Origin: Stomoxys calcitrans
Lineage: Eukaryota; Arthropoda; Insecta; Diptera; Muscidae
Assembly: GCF_963082655.1 (NCBI RefSeq)
Contig: NC_081553.1
Span: 151,025,990 to 151,089,989, forward strand
DNA length: 64,000 nt
Reading direction: 5' to 3'
Part shown: positions 1-13,810 of the stretch, piece after piece
Layout: every line of letters starts with the position of its first letter
How positions within the stretch are numbered: the first letter of the stretch is position 1
The notes under the pieces: generated by a model
The model's input: the letters and a program-made list of their open reading frames with translations, nothing else
What the model was told of the DNA's origin: nothing
Databases searched by the model: none
Program-made: the position numbers and the translations under genes

Positions 1-1824
1 GTTTGAAAGCCAATAATAATATATACAATCCCATACTCGCTTTGTCTACCTAGCACTCACAGTTTCCGAGATATAGAATGACTTTGTGTTGGATCATTCT
101 GGAAGTGTTTGGTGCAGATGAAATAGGTAATTTTCGTTTTTCTCGTAAAAGACTTAACCGATACGCAATCGGGTTGATTCGCTTGAAAGCCAATAATAAT
201 ATCGTAACTCCATATTGGTTTTGTCTACCTAGCTCTCACCGTTTCCGAGATATAGATTATTTTTAGGTTGGGTCATTCTGGAGGTGACTTGTGCGGATGG
301 AATATGTAATTTTCATTTTTCTCGGAAACGACATAACCGATTTGCAATCGGACTGATTCATTTGAAAGCCAATAATATTATCTACAATTCCATACTGGTT
401 TTGTCTTCCTAGCGCTCACCGTTTCCGAGATATAGATTATTTTTAGGTTGGGTCATTCTGGAAGTAACTTGTGCGGATGGAATATGTAATTTTCGTCTTT
501 CTCGGAAACGACTTAACCTTTCGCAATCGGATTAATTCGTTTGAAAGCGAATAATAATATCTGCAATCCCATACTCGTTTTGTCTAGCACTCAACGTTTC
601 CGAGATATAGATTATTTTTAGGTTGGGTCATTCTGGTAGTGTTTGGTGCAGATGAAATAGGTAATTTTCGTTTTTCTTGTAAACGACTTAACCGATACGC
701 ATTCGGGTTGATTCGCTTGAAAGCCAATAATAATATCGACAATCCCATACTCGTTTTGTCTACCTAGCACTCACCGTTTCCGAGATGTAGGTTATTTGTA
801 TATCTACAATCCCATACTCGTTTTGTCTACCTAGCACTCACAGTTTCCGAGATATAGAATAACTTTGTGTTGGATCATTGTGGAAGTGTTTGGTGCAGAT
901 GAAATAGGTAATTTTCGTTTTTCTCGTAAACGACTTAACCGATTCGCAATCGGATTGATTCGTTTGAAAGCCAATAATAATATCTACAATTCCATACTGG
1001 TTTTGTCTACATAGCACTCACAGTTTCCGAGATAGAGAATAATTTTAGGTTGGGTCATTCTGGAAGTGACTTGTGCGGATGGAATATATAATTTTTGTTT
1101 TTCTCGGAAACGACTTAACCGATTTGCAATCGGATTGATTCGTTTGAAAGCCAATAATAAAATCTACAATTCCATACTGGTATTGTCTACATAGCACTCA
1201 CAGTTTCCGAGATAGAGAATAATTTTAGGTTGGGTCATTCTGGAAGTGACTTGTGCGGATGGAATATGTAATTTTCGTTTTTCTCGGAAACGACTTATCC
1301 GATTTGCAATCGGATTGATTCATTTGAAAGCCAATAATATTATTTACAATTCCATACTGGGTTTGTCTACCTAGCACTCTCCGTTTCCGAGATATAGGTT
1401 ATTTTTTGGTTGGGTCATTCTGGAAGTTACTTGTGCGGATGGAATAGATAATTTTCGTTTTTCTCGGAAACGACTTAACCTATTTGCAATCGGATTGATT
1501 CGTTTGAAAGCTAATAATAATATCTGCAATCCCATACTCGTTTTGTCTAGCACTCACCGTTTCCGAGATATAGATTATTTTTAGGTTGGTTTAATTTTCG
1601 TTTTTCTCGTAAACGACTTAACCGATACGCAATCGGGTTGATTCGCTTGAAAGCTAACAATAATATCGACAATCCCATACTCGTTTTGTCTACCTAGCAC
1701 TCACCGTTTCCGAGATGTAGGTTATTTTTAGGTTGGGTCATTCTGAAAGTGACTTGTGCGGATGGAATATGTAATTTTCGTTTTTATCGGAAACGACTTA
1801 ACCTATATGCAATCGGATTGATTC
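1..1824 (+). repeat. HOR-I copy A (11 monomers, 1824 bp)
   Basis: The sequence from base 1 is repeated from base 1825 at an offset of 1824. The unit is about 11 monomers minus small deletions. Diagnostic junctions inside it are the truncated monomer at about 793-800 (GTTATTTGTATATCTAC, roughly 115 bp missing), the shortened AGGTTGGTTTAATTTTCG at about 1583 (about 34 bp missing), AACCTTTCGC at 525-534 (2 bp missing) and TTGTCTAGCACTC lacking TACC. It mixes monomers of the GTGCAGATGAAATAGG type with GTGCGGATGGAATATG types. The start of this copy is cut by the window edge. No gene seen. Confidence 0.9.
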
Positions 1825-3467
1825 GTTTGAAAGCCAATAATAATATCTACAATCCCATACTCGCTTTGTCTACCTAGCACTCACAGTTTCCGAGATATAG
1901 AATGACTTTGTGTTGGATCATTCTGGAAGTGTTTGGTGCAGATGAAATAGGTAATTTTCGTTTTTCTCGTAAAAGACTTAACCGATACGCAATCGGGTTG
2001 ATTCGCTTGAAAGCCAATAATAATATCGTAACTCCATATTGGTTTTGTCTACCTAGCTCTCACCGTTTCCGAGATATAGATTATTTTTAGGTTGGGTCAT
2101 TCTGGAGGTGACTTGTGCGGATGGAATATGTAATTTTCATTTTTCTCGGAAACGACATAACCGATTTGCAATCGGACTGATTCATTTGAAAGCCAATAAT
2201 ATTATCTACAATTCCATACTGGTTTTGTCTTCCTAGCGCTCACCGTTTCCGAGATATAGATTATTTTTAGGTTGGGTCATTCTGGAAGTAACTTGTGCGG
2301 ATGGAATATGTAATTTTCGTCTTTCTCGGAAACGACTTAACCTTTCGCAATCGGATTAATTCGTTTGAAAGCGAATAATAATATCTGCAATCCCATACTC
2401 GTTTTGTCTAGCACTCAACGTTTCCGAGATATAGATTATTTTTAGGTTGGGTCATTCTGGTAGTGTTTGGTGCAGATGAAATAGGTAATTTTCGTTTTTC
2501 TTGTAAACGACTTAACCGATACGCATTCGGGTTGATTCGCTTGAAAGCCAATAATAATATCGACAATCCCATACTCGTTTTGTCTACCTAGCACTCACCG
2601 TTTCCGAGATGTAGGTTATTTGTATATCTACAATCCCATACTCGTTTTGTCTACCTAGCACTCACAGTTTCCGAGATATAGAATAACTTTGTGTTGGATC
2701 ATTGTGGAAGTGTTTGGTGCAGATGAAATAGGTAATTTTCGTTTTTCTCGTAAACGACTTAACCGATTTGCAATCGGATTGATTCGTTTAAAGCCAATAA
2801 TAAAATCTACAATTCCATACTGGTATTGTCTACATAGCACTCACAGTTTCCGAGATAGAGAATAATTTTAGGTTGGGTCATTCTGGAAGTGACTTGTGCG
2901 GATGGAATATGTAATTTTCGTTTTTCTCGGAAACGACTTATCCGATTTGCAATCGGATTGATTCATTTGAAAGCCAATAATATTATTTACAATTCCATAC
3001 TGGGTTTGTCTACCTAGCACTCTCCGTTTCCGAGATATAGGTTATTTTTTGGTTGGGTCATTCTGGAAGTTACTTGTGCGGATGGAATAGATAATTTTCG
3101 TTTTTCTCGGAAACGACTTAACCTATTTGCAATCGGATTGATTCGTTTGAAAGCTAATAATAATATCTGCAATCCCATACTCGTTTTGTCTAGCACTCAC
3201 CGTTTCCGAGATATAGATTATTTTTAGGTTGGTTTAATTTTCGTTTTTCTCGTAAACGACTTAACCGATACGCAATCGGGTTGATTCGCTTGAAAGCTAA
3301 CAATAATATCGACAATCCCATACTCGTTTTGTCTACCTAGCACTCTCCGTTTCCGAGATGTAGGTTATTTTTAGGTTGGGTCATTCTGAAAGTGACTTGT
3401 GCGGATGGAATATGTAATTTTCGTTTTTATCGGAAACGACTTAACCTATATGCAATCGGATTGATTC
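1825..3467 (+). repeat. HOR-I copy B (10 monomers, 1643 bp)
   Basis: This matches copy A with few substitutions but is 181 bp shorter. The missing piece corresponds to about 945-1125 of copy A, and the join lies near 2765-2790, where GATTCGTTTAAAGCC has also lost one G of GTTTGAAAGCC. A one-monomer loss by unequal exchange explains 180 bp, and the single-base slip explains the rest. The same truncated-monomer junctions as in copy A are kept, at about 2617 and 3227. Confidence 0.9.
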
Positions 3468-4410
3468 GTTTGAAAGCCAATAATATTATCTACAATCCCA
3501 TACTCGCTTTGTCTACCTAGCACTCACAGTTTCCGAGATATAGAATGACTTTGTGTTGGATCATTCTGGAAGTGTTTGGTGCAGATGAAATAGGTAATTT
3601 TCGTTTTTCTCCTAAAAGACTTAACCGATACGCAATCGGGTTGATTCGCTTGAAAGCCAATAATAATATCGTAATTCCATATTGGTTTTGTCTACCTAGC
3701 TCTCACCGTTTCCGAGATATAGATTATTTTTAGGTTGGGTCATTCTGGAGGTGACTTGTGCGGATGGAATATGTAATTTTCATTTTTCTCGGAAACGACT
3801 TAACCGATTTGCAATCGGACTGATTCATTTGAAAGCCAATAATATTATCTACAATTCCATACTGGTTTTGTCTTCCTAGCGCTCACCGTTTCCGAGATAT
3901 AGATTATTTTTAGGTTGGGTCATTCTGGAAGTAACTTGTGCGGATGGAATATGTAATTTTCGTCTTTCTCGGAAACGACTTAACCTTTCGCAATCGGATT
4001 AATTCGTTTGAAAGCGAATAATAATATCTGCAATCCCATACTCGTTTTGTCTAGCACTCAACGTTTCCGAGATATAGATTATTTTTAGGTTGGGTCATTC
4101 TGGTAGTGTTTGGTGCAGATGAAATAGGTAATTTTCGTTTTTCTTGTAAACGACTTAACCGATACGCATTCGGGTTGATTCGCTTGAAAGCCAATAATAA
4201 TATCGACAATCCCATACTCGTTTTGTCTACCTAGCACTCACCGTTTCCGAGATGTAGGTTATTTGTATATCTACAATCCCATACTCGTTTTGTCTACCTA
4301 GCACTCACAGTTTCCGAGATATAGAATAACTTTGTGTTGGATCATTGTGGAAGTGTTTGGTGCAGATGAAATAGGTAATTTTCGTTTTTCTCGTAAACGA
4401 CTTAACCGAT
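3468..4410 (+). repeat. HOR-I copy C (partial)
   Basis: It matches copy A at an offset of 3467 as far as 4410, where CGATACGCAATCGG replaces CGATTCGCAATCGG and the sequence moves into different monomers. It retains the truncated GTTATTTGTATATC junction near 4260. Small differences from A include TCTCCTAAAAGAC for TCTCGTAAAAGAC near 3610. It looks like the eroded edge of a tandem triplication. Confidence 0.85.
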
Positions 4411-6954
4411 ACGCAATCGGATTGATTCGATTGAAAGCCAATAATAATATCGACAATTCCATATTGGTTTTGTCTACCTAGCACTCACCGTTTCCGAGAT
4501 ATAGATTATTTTTAGGTTGGGTCATTCTGGAGGTGACTTGTGCGGATGGAATATGTAATTTTCATTTTTCTCGGAAACGACTTAACCGAATCGCAATCGG
4601 ATTGATTCATTTGAAAGCCAATAATATTATCTACAATTCCATCCTTGTTTTGTCTACCTAACACCCACAGTTTCCTAGATATAGAATAATTTTATGTTTG
4701 GTCATTCTGGAAGTGACTGGTGCGGATGAAATGTGTAATTTGCGTGTTTCTCGGAAACGACTTAACCGATTCGCAATCGGATTGATTCGGTTGAAAGCCA
4801 CTAATAATATCTACAATTCCATCCTTGTTTTGTCTACCTTACACCCACAGTTTCCTAGATATGGAATAATTTCATGTTGGGCCATTCTGGAAGTTACTTG
4901 TGCGGATGGAATGTGTAATTTTCGTGTTTCTCTGAAACGACTTAACCGATTCGCAATCGGAAAGTTTGAAAGCCAATAATAATATCAACAATTCCATTCT
5001 TGATTTGTCTACCTAACACTCACAGTTTCCTAATTATGGAATGATTTTATGTTGGGTCATTCTTGAAGTGACTAGTGCGGATGGAATGTGTAATTTTCGT
5101 GTTTCTCCGAAACGACTTAACAGATTCGAAATCGGATTGATTTGTTTGAAAGCCAATAATAATATCAACAATTCCATTCTTGTTTTGTCTACCTAACACT
5201 CACAATTTACGAGATATAGAATAATTTTGTGTTGGATCATTCTGGAAGTGACTTGTGCGGATGGAATGTGCAATTTTTGCGTTTCTCGGAAACGACTTAA
5301 CCGATTCGCAGTCGAATTGATTCGTTTGAAAGCCAATTATAATATCTACAATTCCATACTTGTTTTGTCTACCTAACAACAACAGTTTCCTAGATATAGA
5401 ATAATTTTATGTTGGGCCATTCTGGAAGTGACTGGTGCGGATGGAATGTGTAATTCTCGTGTTTCTCGGAAACGACTTAACCGATTCGCAATCGGATTGA
5501 TTCGTTTGAAAGCCTGTTTCGTCTACCTAACACCCACAGTTCCCTAGATATAGAATAATTTTATGTTGGGTCTTCTGGAAGTGACTTGTGCGGATGGAAT
5601 GTTTAATTTTTGTGTTTCTCGGAAACGACTTAAGCGATTCGCAATCGGTTTGGTTCGTTTGATATAATATCAACAATTCCATCCTTGTTTTGTCTACCTA
5701 CCACCCACAGTTCCCTAGATACAGAATAATTTAATGTTGGATCATTCTGGAAGTGACTAGTGCGGATGGAATTTTTAATTTTTGTGTTTCTCGAAAACGA
5801 CTTAAGCGATTCGCAATCGGATTGATTCGTTTGAAAGCCAATAACAATATCTCAAATTCCATACTTGATTTATCTACCTAACACTCAAAGTTTACGAGAT
5901 ATAGAATAATTTTTTGTTGGATCATTCTGGAAGTGACTGGTGCGGATGGAATGTGTAATTTTCGTGTTTCTCGGAAACGACTTAACCGATTTGCAATCGG
6001 ATTGATTCGTTTGAAAGCCAATAATTATATCTACAATTCCATCCTTTTTTGTCTACCTAACACCCACAGATTCCTAGATATAGAATAATTATATGTTGGG
6101 TCATTCTGGAAGTGACTGGTGCGGATGGAATGTGAAATTTTCGTGTTTCTCGGAAACTACTTAACCGATTCGCAATCGGTTTGGTTCGTTTGAAAGCCAA
6201 TAATAATATCTACAATTCCATACTTGTTTTGTCTACCTAACACCCACAGTTCCCTAGATATAGAATTATTTTATGTTGGATCATTCTGGAAGTGACTTGT
6301 GCGGATGGAATGTGTAATTTTCGTATTCCTCGGAAACGACTTAACTGATTCGCAATCGGATTGATTCATTTGAAAGCCAATAATAATATATCAAATTACA
6401 TACTTGCTTTGTCTACCTAACACTCACAATTTACGAGATATAGAATAATTTTGTGTTGGATCATTCTGGAAGTGACTTGTGCGGATGGAATGTGTAATTT
6501 TTGCGTTTCTCGGAAACGACTTAACCGATTCGCAATCGGATTGATTCGTTTGAAAGCCAATTATAATATCTCCAATTCCATACTTGTTTTGTCTACCTAA
6601 CACTCACAGTTTCCTAAATATTAAATGATTTTATGTTGGGTCATTCTGGAAGTGACTAGTGCGGATGGAATGTGTAATTTTCGTGTTTCTCGGAAACTAC
6701 TTAACAGATTCGCAATCGGATTGATTCGTTTGAAAGCCAATAATAATATATCAAATTACATACTTGCTTTGTCCACCTAACACTCACAATTTACGAGATA
6801 TAGAATAATTTTGTGTTGGATCATTCTGGAAGTGACTTGTGCGGATGGAATGTGTAATTTTTGCGTTTCTCGGAAACGAATTAACCGATTCGCAATCGGA
6901 TTGATTCGTTTGAAAGCCAATTATAATATCCCCAATTCCATACTTGTTTTGTCT
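4411..6954 (+). repeat. Divergent monomers, mostly 'taacaccc' subfamily
   Basis: After a short transition, monomers here carry CCTAACACCCACAG, TTCCTAGATATAG and GAATGTGTAATTTTCGTGTTTC instead of the TAGCACTCAC, TTCCGAGATATAG and GAATATGTAATTTTCGTTTTTC of the flanks. Several are truncated: a 10-bp loss near 4950, a join GAAAGCCTGTTTCGTC at about 5510, and GTTTGATATAATATC near 5658. A two-monomer (360-bp) tandem duplication is visible, 6371-6594 repeating at 6731-6954 (TATCAAATTACATACTTGC). No gene or RNA seen. Confidence 0.85.
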
Positions 6955-7520
6955 ACCTAGCACTCACCGTTTCCGAGATATAGATTATTTTTGGGTTGGG
7001 TCATTCTGGAAGTGATTTGTGCGGATGGAATATGTAATTTTCGTTTTTCTCGGAAACGACTTAACCGATTCGCAATCAGGTTGTTTCGGTTGAAAGCCAA
7101 TAATAATGTCTACAGTCCCATACTCGTTTTGTCTACATAGCACTCACAGTTTCCGAGATATAGAATAATTTTTTGTTGCGTCATTCTGGAAGTGACTGGT
7201 GCAGATGAAATATGTAATTTACATTTTTCTCTAAAACGACTTAACCGATTCGCAATCGGATTGATTCGTTTGAAAGCCAATAATAATGTCTACAATCCCA
7301 TGCTCGCTTTGTCCACCTAGCACTCACCGTTTCCGAGATATAGAATAATTTTATGTTGGGTCATTCTGGAAGTGACTGGTGCAGAGGAAATAGGTAATTT
7401 TCGTTTTTCTCGGAAACGACTTAACCGATTTGCAATCGGATTGATTCGTTTGAAAGCCAATAATAAAATCTACAATTCCATACTGGTTTTGTCTACATAG
7501 CACTCACAGTTTCCGAGATA
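6955..7520 (+). repeat. Return to A-type monomers
   Basis: At about 6955 the monomers switch back to TAGCACTCACCGTTTCCGAG with GAATATGTAATTTTC. Three to four monomers follow with distinctive GTCTACAGTCCC and TTTTTTGTTGCGTC variants that recur near 30650 and 38460. Ordinary satellite, no other feature. Confidence 0.8.
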
Positions 7521-9866
7521 GAGAATAATTTTAGTTTGGGTCATTCTGGAAGTGACTTGTGCGGATGGAATATGTAATTTTCGTTTTTCTCGGAAACAAC
7601 TTAACCGATTTGCAATCGGATTGATTCATTTGAAAGCCAATAATATTATTTACAATTCCATACTGGGTTTGTCTACCTAGCACTCACAGTTTCCGAGATA
7701 TAGAACGACTTAACCAATTCGCAATCGGATTAATTCGTTTGAAAGCTAATAATAATATCTACAATTCCATACTGGTTTTGTTTACATAGCGCTCACAGTT
7801 TGCGAGATATAGAATAATTTTATGTTGGGCCATTCTGGAAGTGACTTGTGCTAGTGGAATATATAATTTTTGTTTTTCTCGGAAACGACTTAACCGATTT
7901 GCAATCTGATTGATTCGTTTGAAAGCCAATAATAAAATCTACAATTCCAGACTGGTTTTGTCTACATAGCACTCACAGTTTCCGAGATAGAGAATAATTT
8001 TAGGTTGGGTCATTCTGGAAGTGACTTGTGCAGATGGAATATGTAATTTTCGTTTTTCTCGGAAACGACTTCACCGATTTGCAATCGGATTGATTCATTT
8101 GAAAGCCAATAATATTATTTACAATTCCATACTGGGTTTGTCTACCTAGCACTCACAGTTTCCGAGATATAGAATGACTTTGTGTTGGATCATTCTGGAA
8201 GTGTTTGGTGCAGATGAAATAGGTAATTTTCGTTTTTCTCGTAAAAGACTTAACCGATACGCAATCGGGTTGATTCGCTGGAAAGCCAATAATAATATCT
8301 ACAATTCCATATTGGTTTTGTCTACCTAGCTCTCACCGTTTCCGAGATATAGATTATTTTTAGGTTGGGTCATTCTGGAGGTGACTTGTGCGGATGGAAT
8401 ATGTAATTTTCATTTTTCTCGGAAACGACTTAACCGATTTGCAATCGGACTAATTCATTTGAAAGCCAATAATAATTTCTACAATTTAATACTTGTTTTG
8501 TCTACCTAGCACTCACAGTTGCCGAGATATAGAATAATTTAATGTTGGGTCATTCTGGAAGTGACTTGTGCGGATGGAATATGTAATTTTAATTTTTCTC
8601 GGAAACTACTTAACCGATTTGCAATCGGATTGATTCGTTTGAAAGCCAATAATAATATCTACAATTCCATACTCGTTTTGTCTACCTAGCACTCTCCGTT
8701 TCCGAGATATAGATTATTTTTAGGTTGAGTCATTCTGGTAGTGTTTGGTGCGGATGGAATATGTAATTTGCGTGTTTCTCGGAAACGGCTTAAACTATTT
8801 GCAATCGGATTGATTCGTTTGAAAGCCAATTATAATATCTCCAATTCCATACTTGTTTTGCCTACCTAACACCCACAGTTTCCTAGATATACAATAATTT
8901 TATGTTGGGTCATTCTGGAAGTCACTGGTGCGGATGAAATGTGTAATTTGCGTGTTTCTCAGAAACGACTTAACCGATTCGCAATCGGATTGATTCGGTT
9001 GGAAGCCAATAATAATATCTACAATTCCATCATTTTTTTGTTTACCTAACACCCACAGATTCCTAGATATAGAATAATTATATGTTGGGTCATTCTGGAA
9101 GTGACTGGTGCGGATGGAATGTGTAATTTTCGTGTTTCTCGGAAACTACTTAACCGATTCGCAATCGGTTTGGTGCGTTTGAAAGCCAATAATAATATCT
9201 ACAATTCCATCCTTGTTTTGTCTACCTACCACCCGCAGGTCCCTAGATATAGAATAATTTTATGTTGGGTCATTCTGGAAGTGACTTGTGCGGATGGAAT
9301 GTGTAATTTTCGTATTTCTCGGAAATGACTTAACTGATTCGCAATCGGATTGATTCGTTTGAAAACCAATAATAATATCAACAATTCCATCCTTGTTTTG
9401 TCTACCTAACACTCACAGTTTCCTAAATATGGAATGATTTTATGTTGGGTTTTTCTGGAAGTGACTAGTGCGGATGGAATGTGTAATTTTCGTGTTTCTC
9501 CGAAACGACTTAACCGATTCGCAATCGGATTGATTTGTTTGAAAGCCAATAATAATATATCCAATAACATACTTGTTTTGTCTACGTAACACTCACAGTT
9601 TCCTAAATATGGAATGATTTTATGTTGGGTCTTTCTGAAAGTGACTAGTGCGGATGGAATGTGTAATTTTCGTGTTTCTCCGAAACGACTTAACCGATTC
9701 ACAATCGGATTGATTCGTTTGAAAGCCAATTATAATATCTCGGATGGAAATATGCGGATGGAATATGTAATTTTCATTTTTCTCGGAAACGACTTAACCG
9801 ATTTGCAATCGGATTGATTCATTTGAAAGCCAATAATATTATCTACAATTCCATACTGGTTTTGTC
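7521..9866 (+). repeat. Paralogous block, partner at +9250 bp
   Basis: Landmarks across this block reappear 9250 bp downstream (about 16771-19116): the GAGAATAATTTTAGTTTGGG monomer, the 109-bp truncated monomer, the TTTTTTTGTTTACC monomer and the odd junction ATCTCGGATGGAAATATGC at about 9739. The copies are not identical: 8461-8500 and 8761-8800 differ from their partners in several clustered positions, as expected from later conversion. The match fails after about 9866, where TAGAAATCACCG faces TAGCAATCTCAG. Confidence 0.8.
7632..7740 (+). repeat. 109-bp truncated monomer (71-bp deletion), five copies
   Basis: The join TATAGAACGACTTAACCAATTC fuses the start of one monomer to its middle, removing 71 bp between GATATAGAA and CGACTTAACC. 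The distance between successive GAAAG landmarks is 109 instead of 180. Identical joins occur at about 7703, 10616, 12471, 14506 and 16953. All share the extra change CCAATTCGC, so they descend from one event and mark five relatives of the same higher-order unit, spaced 2913, 1855, 2035 and 2447 bp apart. Confidence 0.9.
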
Positions 9867-11775
9867 TACCTAGAAATCACCGTTTCCGAGATATAGATTA
9901 TTTTTAGGTTGGGTCATTCTGGTAGTGACTTGTGCGGATGGAATATGTAATTTTCGTTTTTCTCGGAAACGACTTAACCGATTCGCAATCGGATTGATTC
10001 GTGTGAAAGCCAATAATAATGTCTAAAGTCCCATACTGGTTTTGTCTACATAGCAATCTCAGTTTCCGAGATATAAAATAATTTTATGTTGGGTCATTCT
10101 GGAAGTGATTTGTGCTAGTGGAATATGTGATTTTCGTTTTTCTCGGAAACGACGTAACCGATTCACAATCGTATTGATTCGTTTGAAAGCCAATAATAAT
10201 GTCTTAAGTCCCATACTTGTCTTGTCTACCTAGCACTCACAGTTTCCGAAATAGAGAATAATTTTAGGTTGGGTCATTCTGGAAGTGACTTGTGCGGATG
10301 GAATATGTAATTTTCGTTTTTCTTGGAAACGACTTAACCTATTCGCAAACGGATTGATTCGTTCGAAAGCGGATAATAATATCTGCAATCCCATATTGGG
10401 TTTGTCTACCTAGCACTCACAGTTTCCGAGATAGAGAATAATTTTAGTTTGGGTCATTCTGGAAGTGACTTGTGCGGATGGAATATGTAATTTTCGTTTT
10501 TCTCGGAAACAACTTAACCGATTTGCAATCGGATTGATTCATTTGAAAGCCAATAATATTATTTACAATTCCATACTGGGTTTGTCTACCTAGCACTCAC
10601 AGTTTCCGAGATATAGAACGACTTAACCAATTCGCAATCGGATTGATTCGTTTGAAAGCTAATAATAATATCTACAATTCCATACTGGTTTTGTCTACAT
10701 AGCGCTCACAGTTTCCGAGATATAGAATAATTTTATGTTGGGCCATTCTGGAAGTGACTTGTGCTAGTGGAATATATAATTTTTGTTTTTCTCGGAAACG
10801 ACTTAACCGATTTGCAATCGGATTGATTCGTTTGAAAGCCAATAATAAAATCTACAATTCCAGACTGGTTTTGTCTACATAGCACTCACAGTTTCCGAGA
10901 TAGAGAATAATTTTAGGTTTGGTCATTCTGGAAGTGACTTGTGCAGATGGAATATGTAATTTTCGTTTTTCTCGGAAACGACTTAACCGATTTGCAATCG
11001 GATTGATTCATTTGAAAGCCAATAATATTATTTACAATTCCATACTGGGTTTGTCTACCTAGCACTCACAGTTTCCGAGATATAGAATGACTTTGTGTTG
11101 GATCATTCTGGAAGTGTTTGGTGCAGATGAAATAGGTAATTTTCGTTTTTCTCGTAAAAGACTTAACCGATACGCAATCGGGTTGATTCGCTGGAAAGCC
11201 AATAATAATATCGTAATTCCATATTGGTTTTGTCTACATAGCACTCACAGTTTCCGAGATAGAGAATAATTTTAGTTTGGGTCATTCTGGAAGTGACTTG
11301 TGCGGATGGAATATGTAATTTTCGTTTTTCTCGGAAACGACTTAACCTATTCGCAAACGGATTGATTCGTTCGAAAGCGGATAATAATATCTGCAATCCC
11401 ATATTGGGTTTGTCTACCTAGCACTCACAGTTTCCGAGATAGAGAATAATTTTAGTTTGGGTCATTCTGGAAGTGACTTGTGCGGATGGAATATGTAATT
11501 TTCATTTTTCTCGGAAACGACTTAACCCATTTGCAATCGGATTGATTCGTTTGAAAGCCAATAATAATATCTACAATTCCATACTCGTTTTGTCTACCTA
11601 GCACTCTCCGTTTCCGAGATATAGATTATTTTTAGGTTGAGTCATTCTGGAAGTGTTTGGTGCGGACGGAATATGTAATTTTCGTTTTTCTCGGAAACGA
11701 CTTAAACTATTTGCAATCGGATTGATTCGTTTGAAAGCCAATTATAATATCTCCAATTCCATACTTGTTTTGCCT
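9867..11775 (+). repeat. Mosaic satellite block preceding HOR-II
   Basis: Part of it (about 10434-11220) matches 7521-8307 at an offset of 2913, including the 109-bp monomer at 10616. Other monomers carry GTGCTAGTGGAATATG and GTCTTAAGTCCC variants and resemble the 19.1-19.9 kb region. Monomers with TTCGAAAGCGGATAATAATATCTGC occur at about 10360 and 11370. No non-satellite sequence seen. Confidence 0.8.
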
Positions 11776-13810
11776 ACCTAACACCCACAGTTTCCTAGAT
11801 ATACAATAATTTTATGTTGGGTCATTCTGGAAGTCACTGGTGCGGATGAAATGTGTAATTTGCGTGTTTCTCAGAAACGACTTAACCGATTCGCAATCGG
11901 ATTGATTCGGTTGAAAGTTTCCGAGATATAGAATAATTTTATGTTGGGTCATTCTGGAAGTGATTTGTGCTAGTGGAATATGTAATTTTCGTTGTTCTCG
12001 GAAACGACGTAACCGATTCACAATCGTATTGATTCGTTTGAAAGCCAATAATAATGTCTTAAGTCCCATACTTGTCTTGTCTACCTAGCACTCACAGTTT
12101 CCGAAATAGAGAATAATTTTAGGTTGGGTCATTCTGGAAGTGACTTGTGCGGATGGAATATGTAATTTTCGTTTTTCTCGGAAACGACTTAACCTATTCG
12201 CAAACGGATTGATTCGTTTGAAAGCGGATAATAATATCTGCAATCCCATATTGGGTTTGTCTACCTAGCACTCACAGTTTCCGAGATAGAGAATAATTTT
12301 AGTTTGGGTCATTCTGGAAGTGACTTGTGCGGATGGAATATGTAATTTTCGTTTTTCTCGGAAACAACTTATCCGATTTGCAATCGGATTGATTCATTTG
12401 AAAGCCAATAATATTATTTACAATTCCATACTGGGTTTGTCTACCTAGCACTCACAGTTTCCGAGATATAGAACGACTTAACCAATTCGCAATCGGATTG
12501 ATTCGTTTGAAAGCTAATAATAATATCTACAATTCCATACTGGTTTTGTCTACATAGCGCTCACAGTTTCCGAGATATAGAATAATTTTATGTTGGGCCA
12601 TTCTGGAAGTGACTTGTGCTAGTGGAATATATAATTTTTGTTTTTCTCGGAAACGACTTAACCGATTTGCAATCGGATTGATTCGTTTGAAAGCCAATAA
12701 TAAAATCTACAATTCCAGACTGGTTTTGTCTACATAGCACTCACAGTTTCCGAGATAGAGAATAATTTTAGGTTGGGTCATTCTGGAAGTGACTTGTGCA
12801 GATGGAATATGTAATTTTCGTTTTTCTCGGAAACGACTTAAGCGATTTGCAATCGGATTGATTCATTTGAAAGCCAATAATATTATTTACAATTCCATAC
12901 TGGGTTTGTCTACCTAGCACTCACAGTTTCCGAGATATAGAATGACTTTGTGTTGGATCATTCTGGAAGTGTTTGGTGCAGATGAAATAGGTAATTTTCG
13001 TTTTTCTCGTAAAAGACTTAACCGATACGCAATCGGGTTGATTCGCTGGAAAGCCAATAATAATATCGTAATTCCATATTGGTTTTGTCTACCTAGCTCT
13101 CACCGTTTCCGAGATATAGATTATTTTTAGGTTGGGTCATTCTGGAGGTGACTTGTGCGGATGGAATATGTAATTTTCATTTTTCTCGGAAACGACTTAA
13201 CCGATTTGCAATCGGACTAATTCATTTGAAAGCCAATAATAATATCTACAATTCCATATTGGGTTTGTCTACCTAGCACTCACAGTTGCCGAGATATAGA
13301 ATAATTTAATGTTGGGTCATTCTGGAAGTGACTTGTGCGGATGGAATATGTAATTTTCATTTTTCTCGGAAACTACTTAACCGATTTGCAATCGGATTGA
13401 TTCGTTTGAAAGCCAATAATAATATCTACAATTCAATACTCGTTTTGTCTACCTAGCACTCTCCGTTTCCGAGATATAGATTATTTTTAGGTTGAGTCAT
13501 TCTGGAAGTGTTTGGTGCGGATGGAATATGTAATTTTCGTTTTTCTCGGAAACGACTTAAACTATTTGCAATCGGATTGATTCGTTTGAAAGCCAATTAT
13601 AATATCTCCAATTCCATACTTGTTTTGCCTACCTAACACCCACAGTTTCCTAGATATACAATAATTTTATGTTGGGTCATTCTGGAAATCACTGGTGCGG
13701 ATGAAATGTGTAATTTGCGTGTTTCTCAGAAACGACTTAACCGATTCGCAATCGGATTGATTCGGTTGAAAGCCAATAATAATATCTACAATTCCATCAT
13801 TTTTTTGTTT
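11776..13810 (+). repeat. HOR-II copy 1 (2035 bp, 12 monomers)
   Basis: Sequence from ACCTAACACCC at 11776 recurs at 13811, offset 2035. The length is explained exactly by 12 monomers of 180 less 71 bp (truncated monomer at 12471), less 53 bp (GAAAG joined to TTTCCGAGATATAG at about 11917), less 1 bp (ATCGTAATTCC for ATCTACAATTCC near 13067). It ends in a TTTTTTTGTTT monomer that precedes the next copy. Confidence 0.9.

Noticed and set aside
9406..9729. Open frames up to 107 codons on both strands, recurring through the array
   Set aside because: They are the same monomer read in a frame kept open because 180 is divisible by three. They end wherever a monomer has an indel or stop, occur equally on both strands, and show no start context or domain. 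Not genes.
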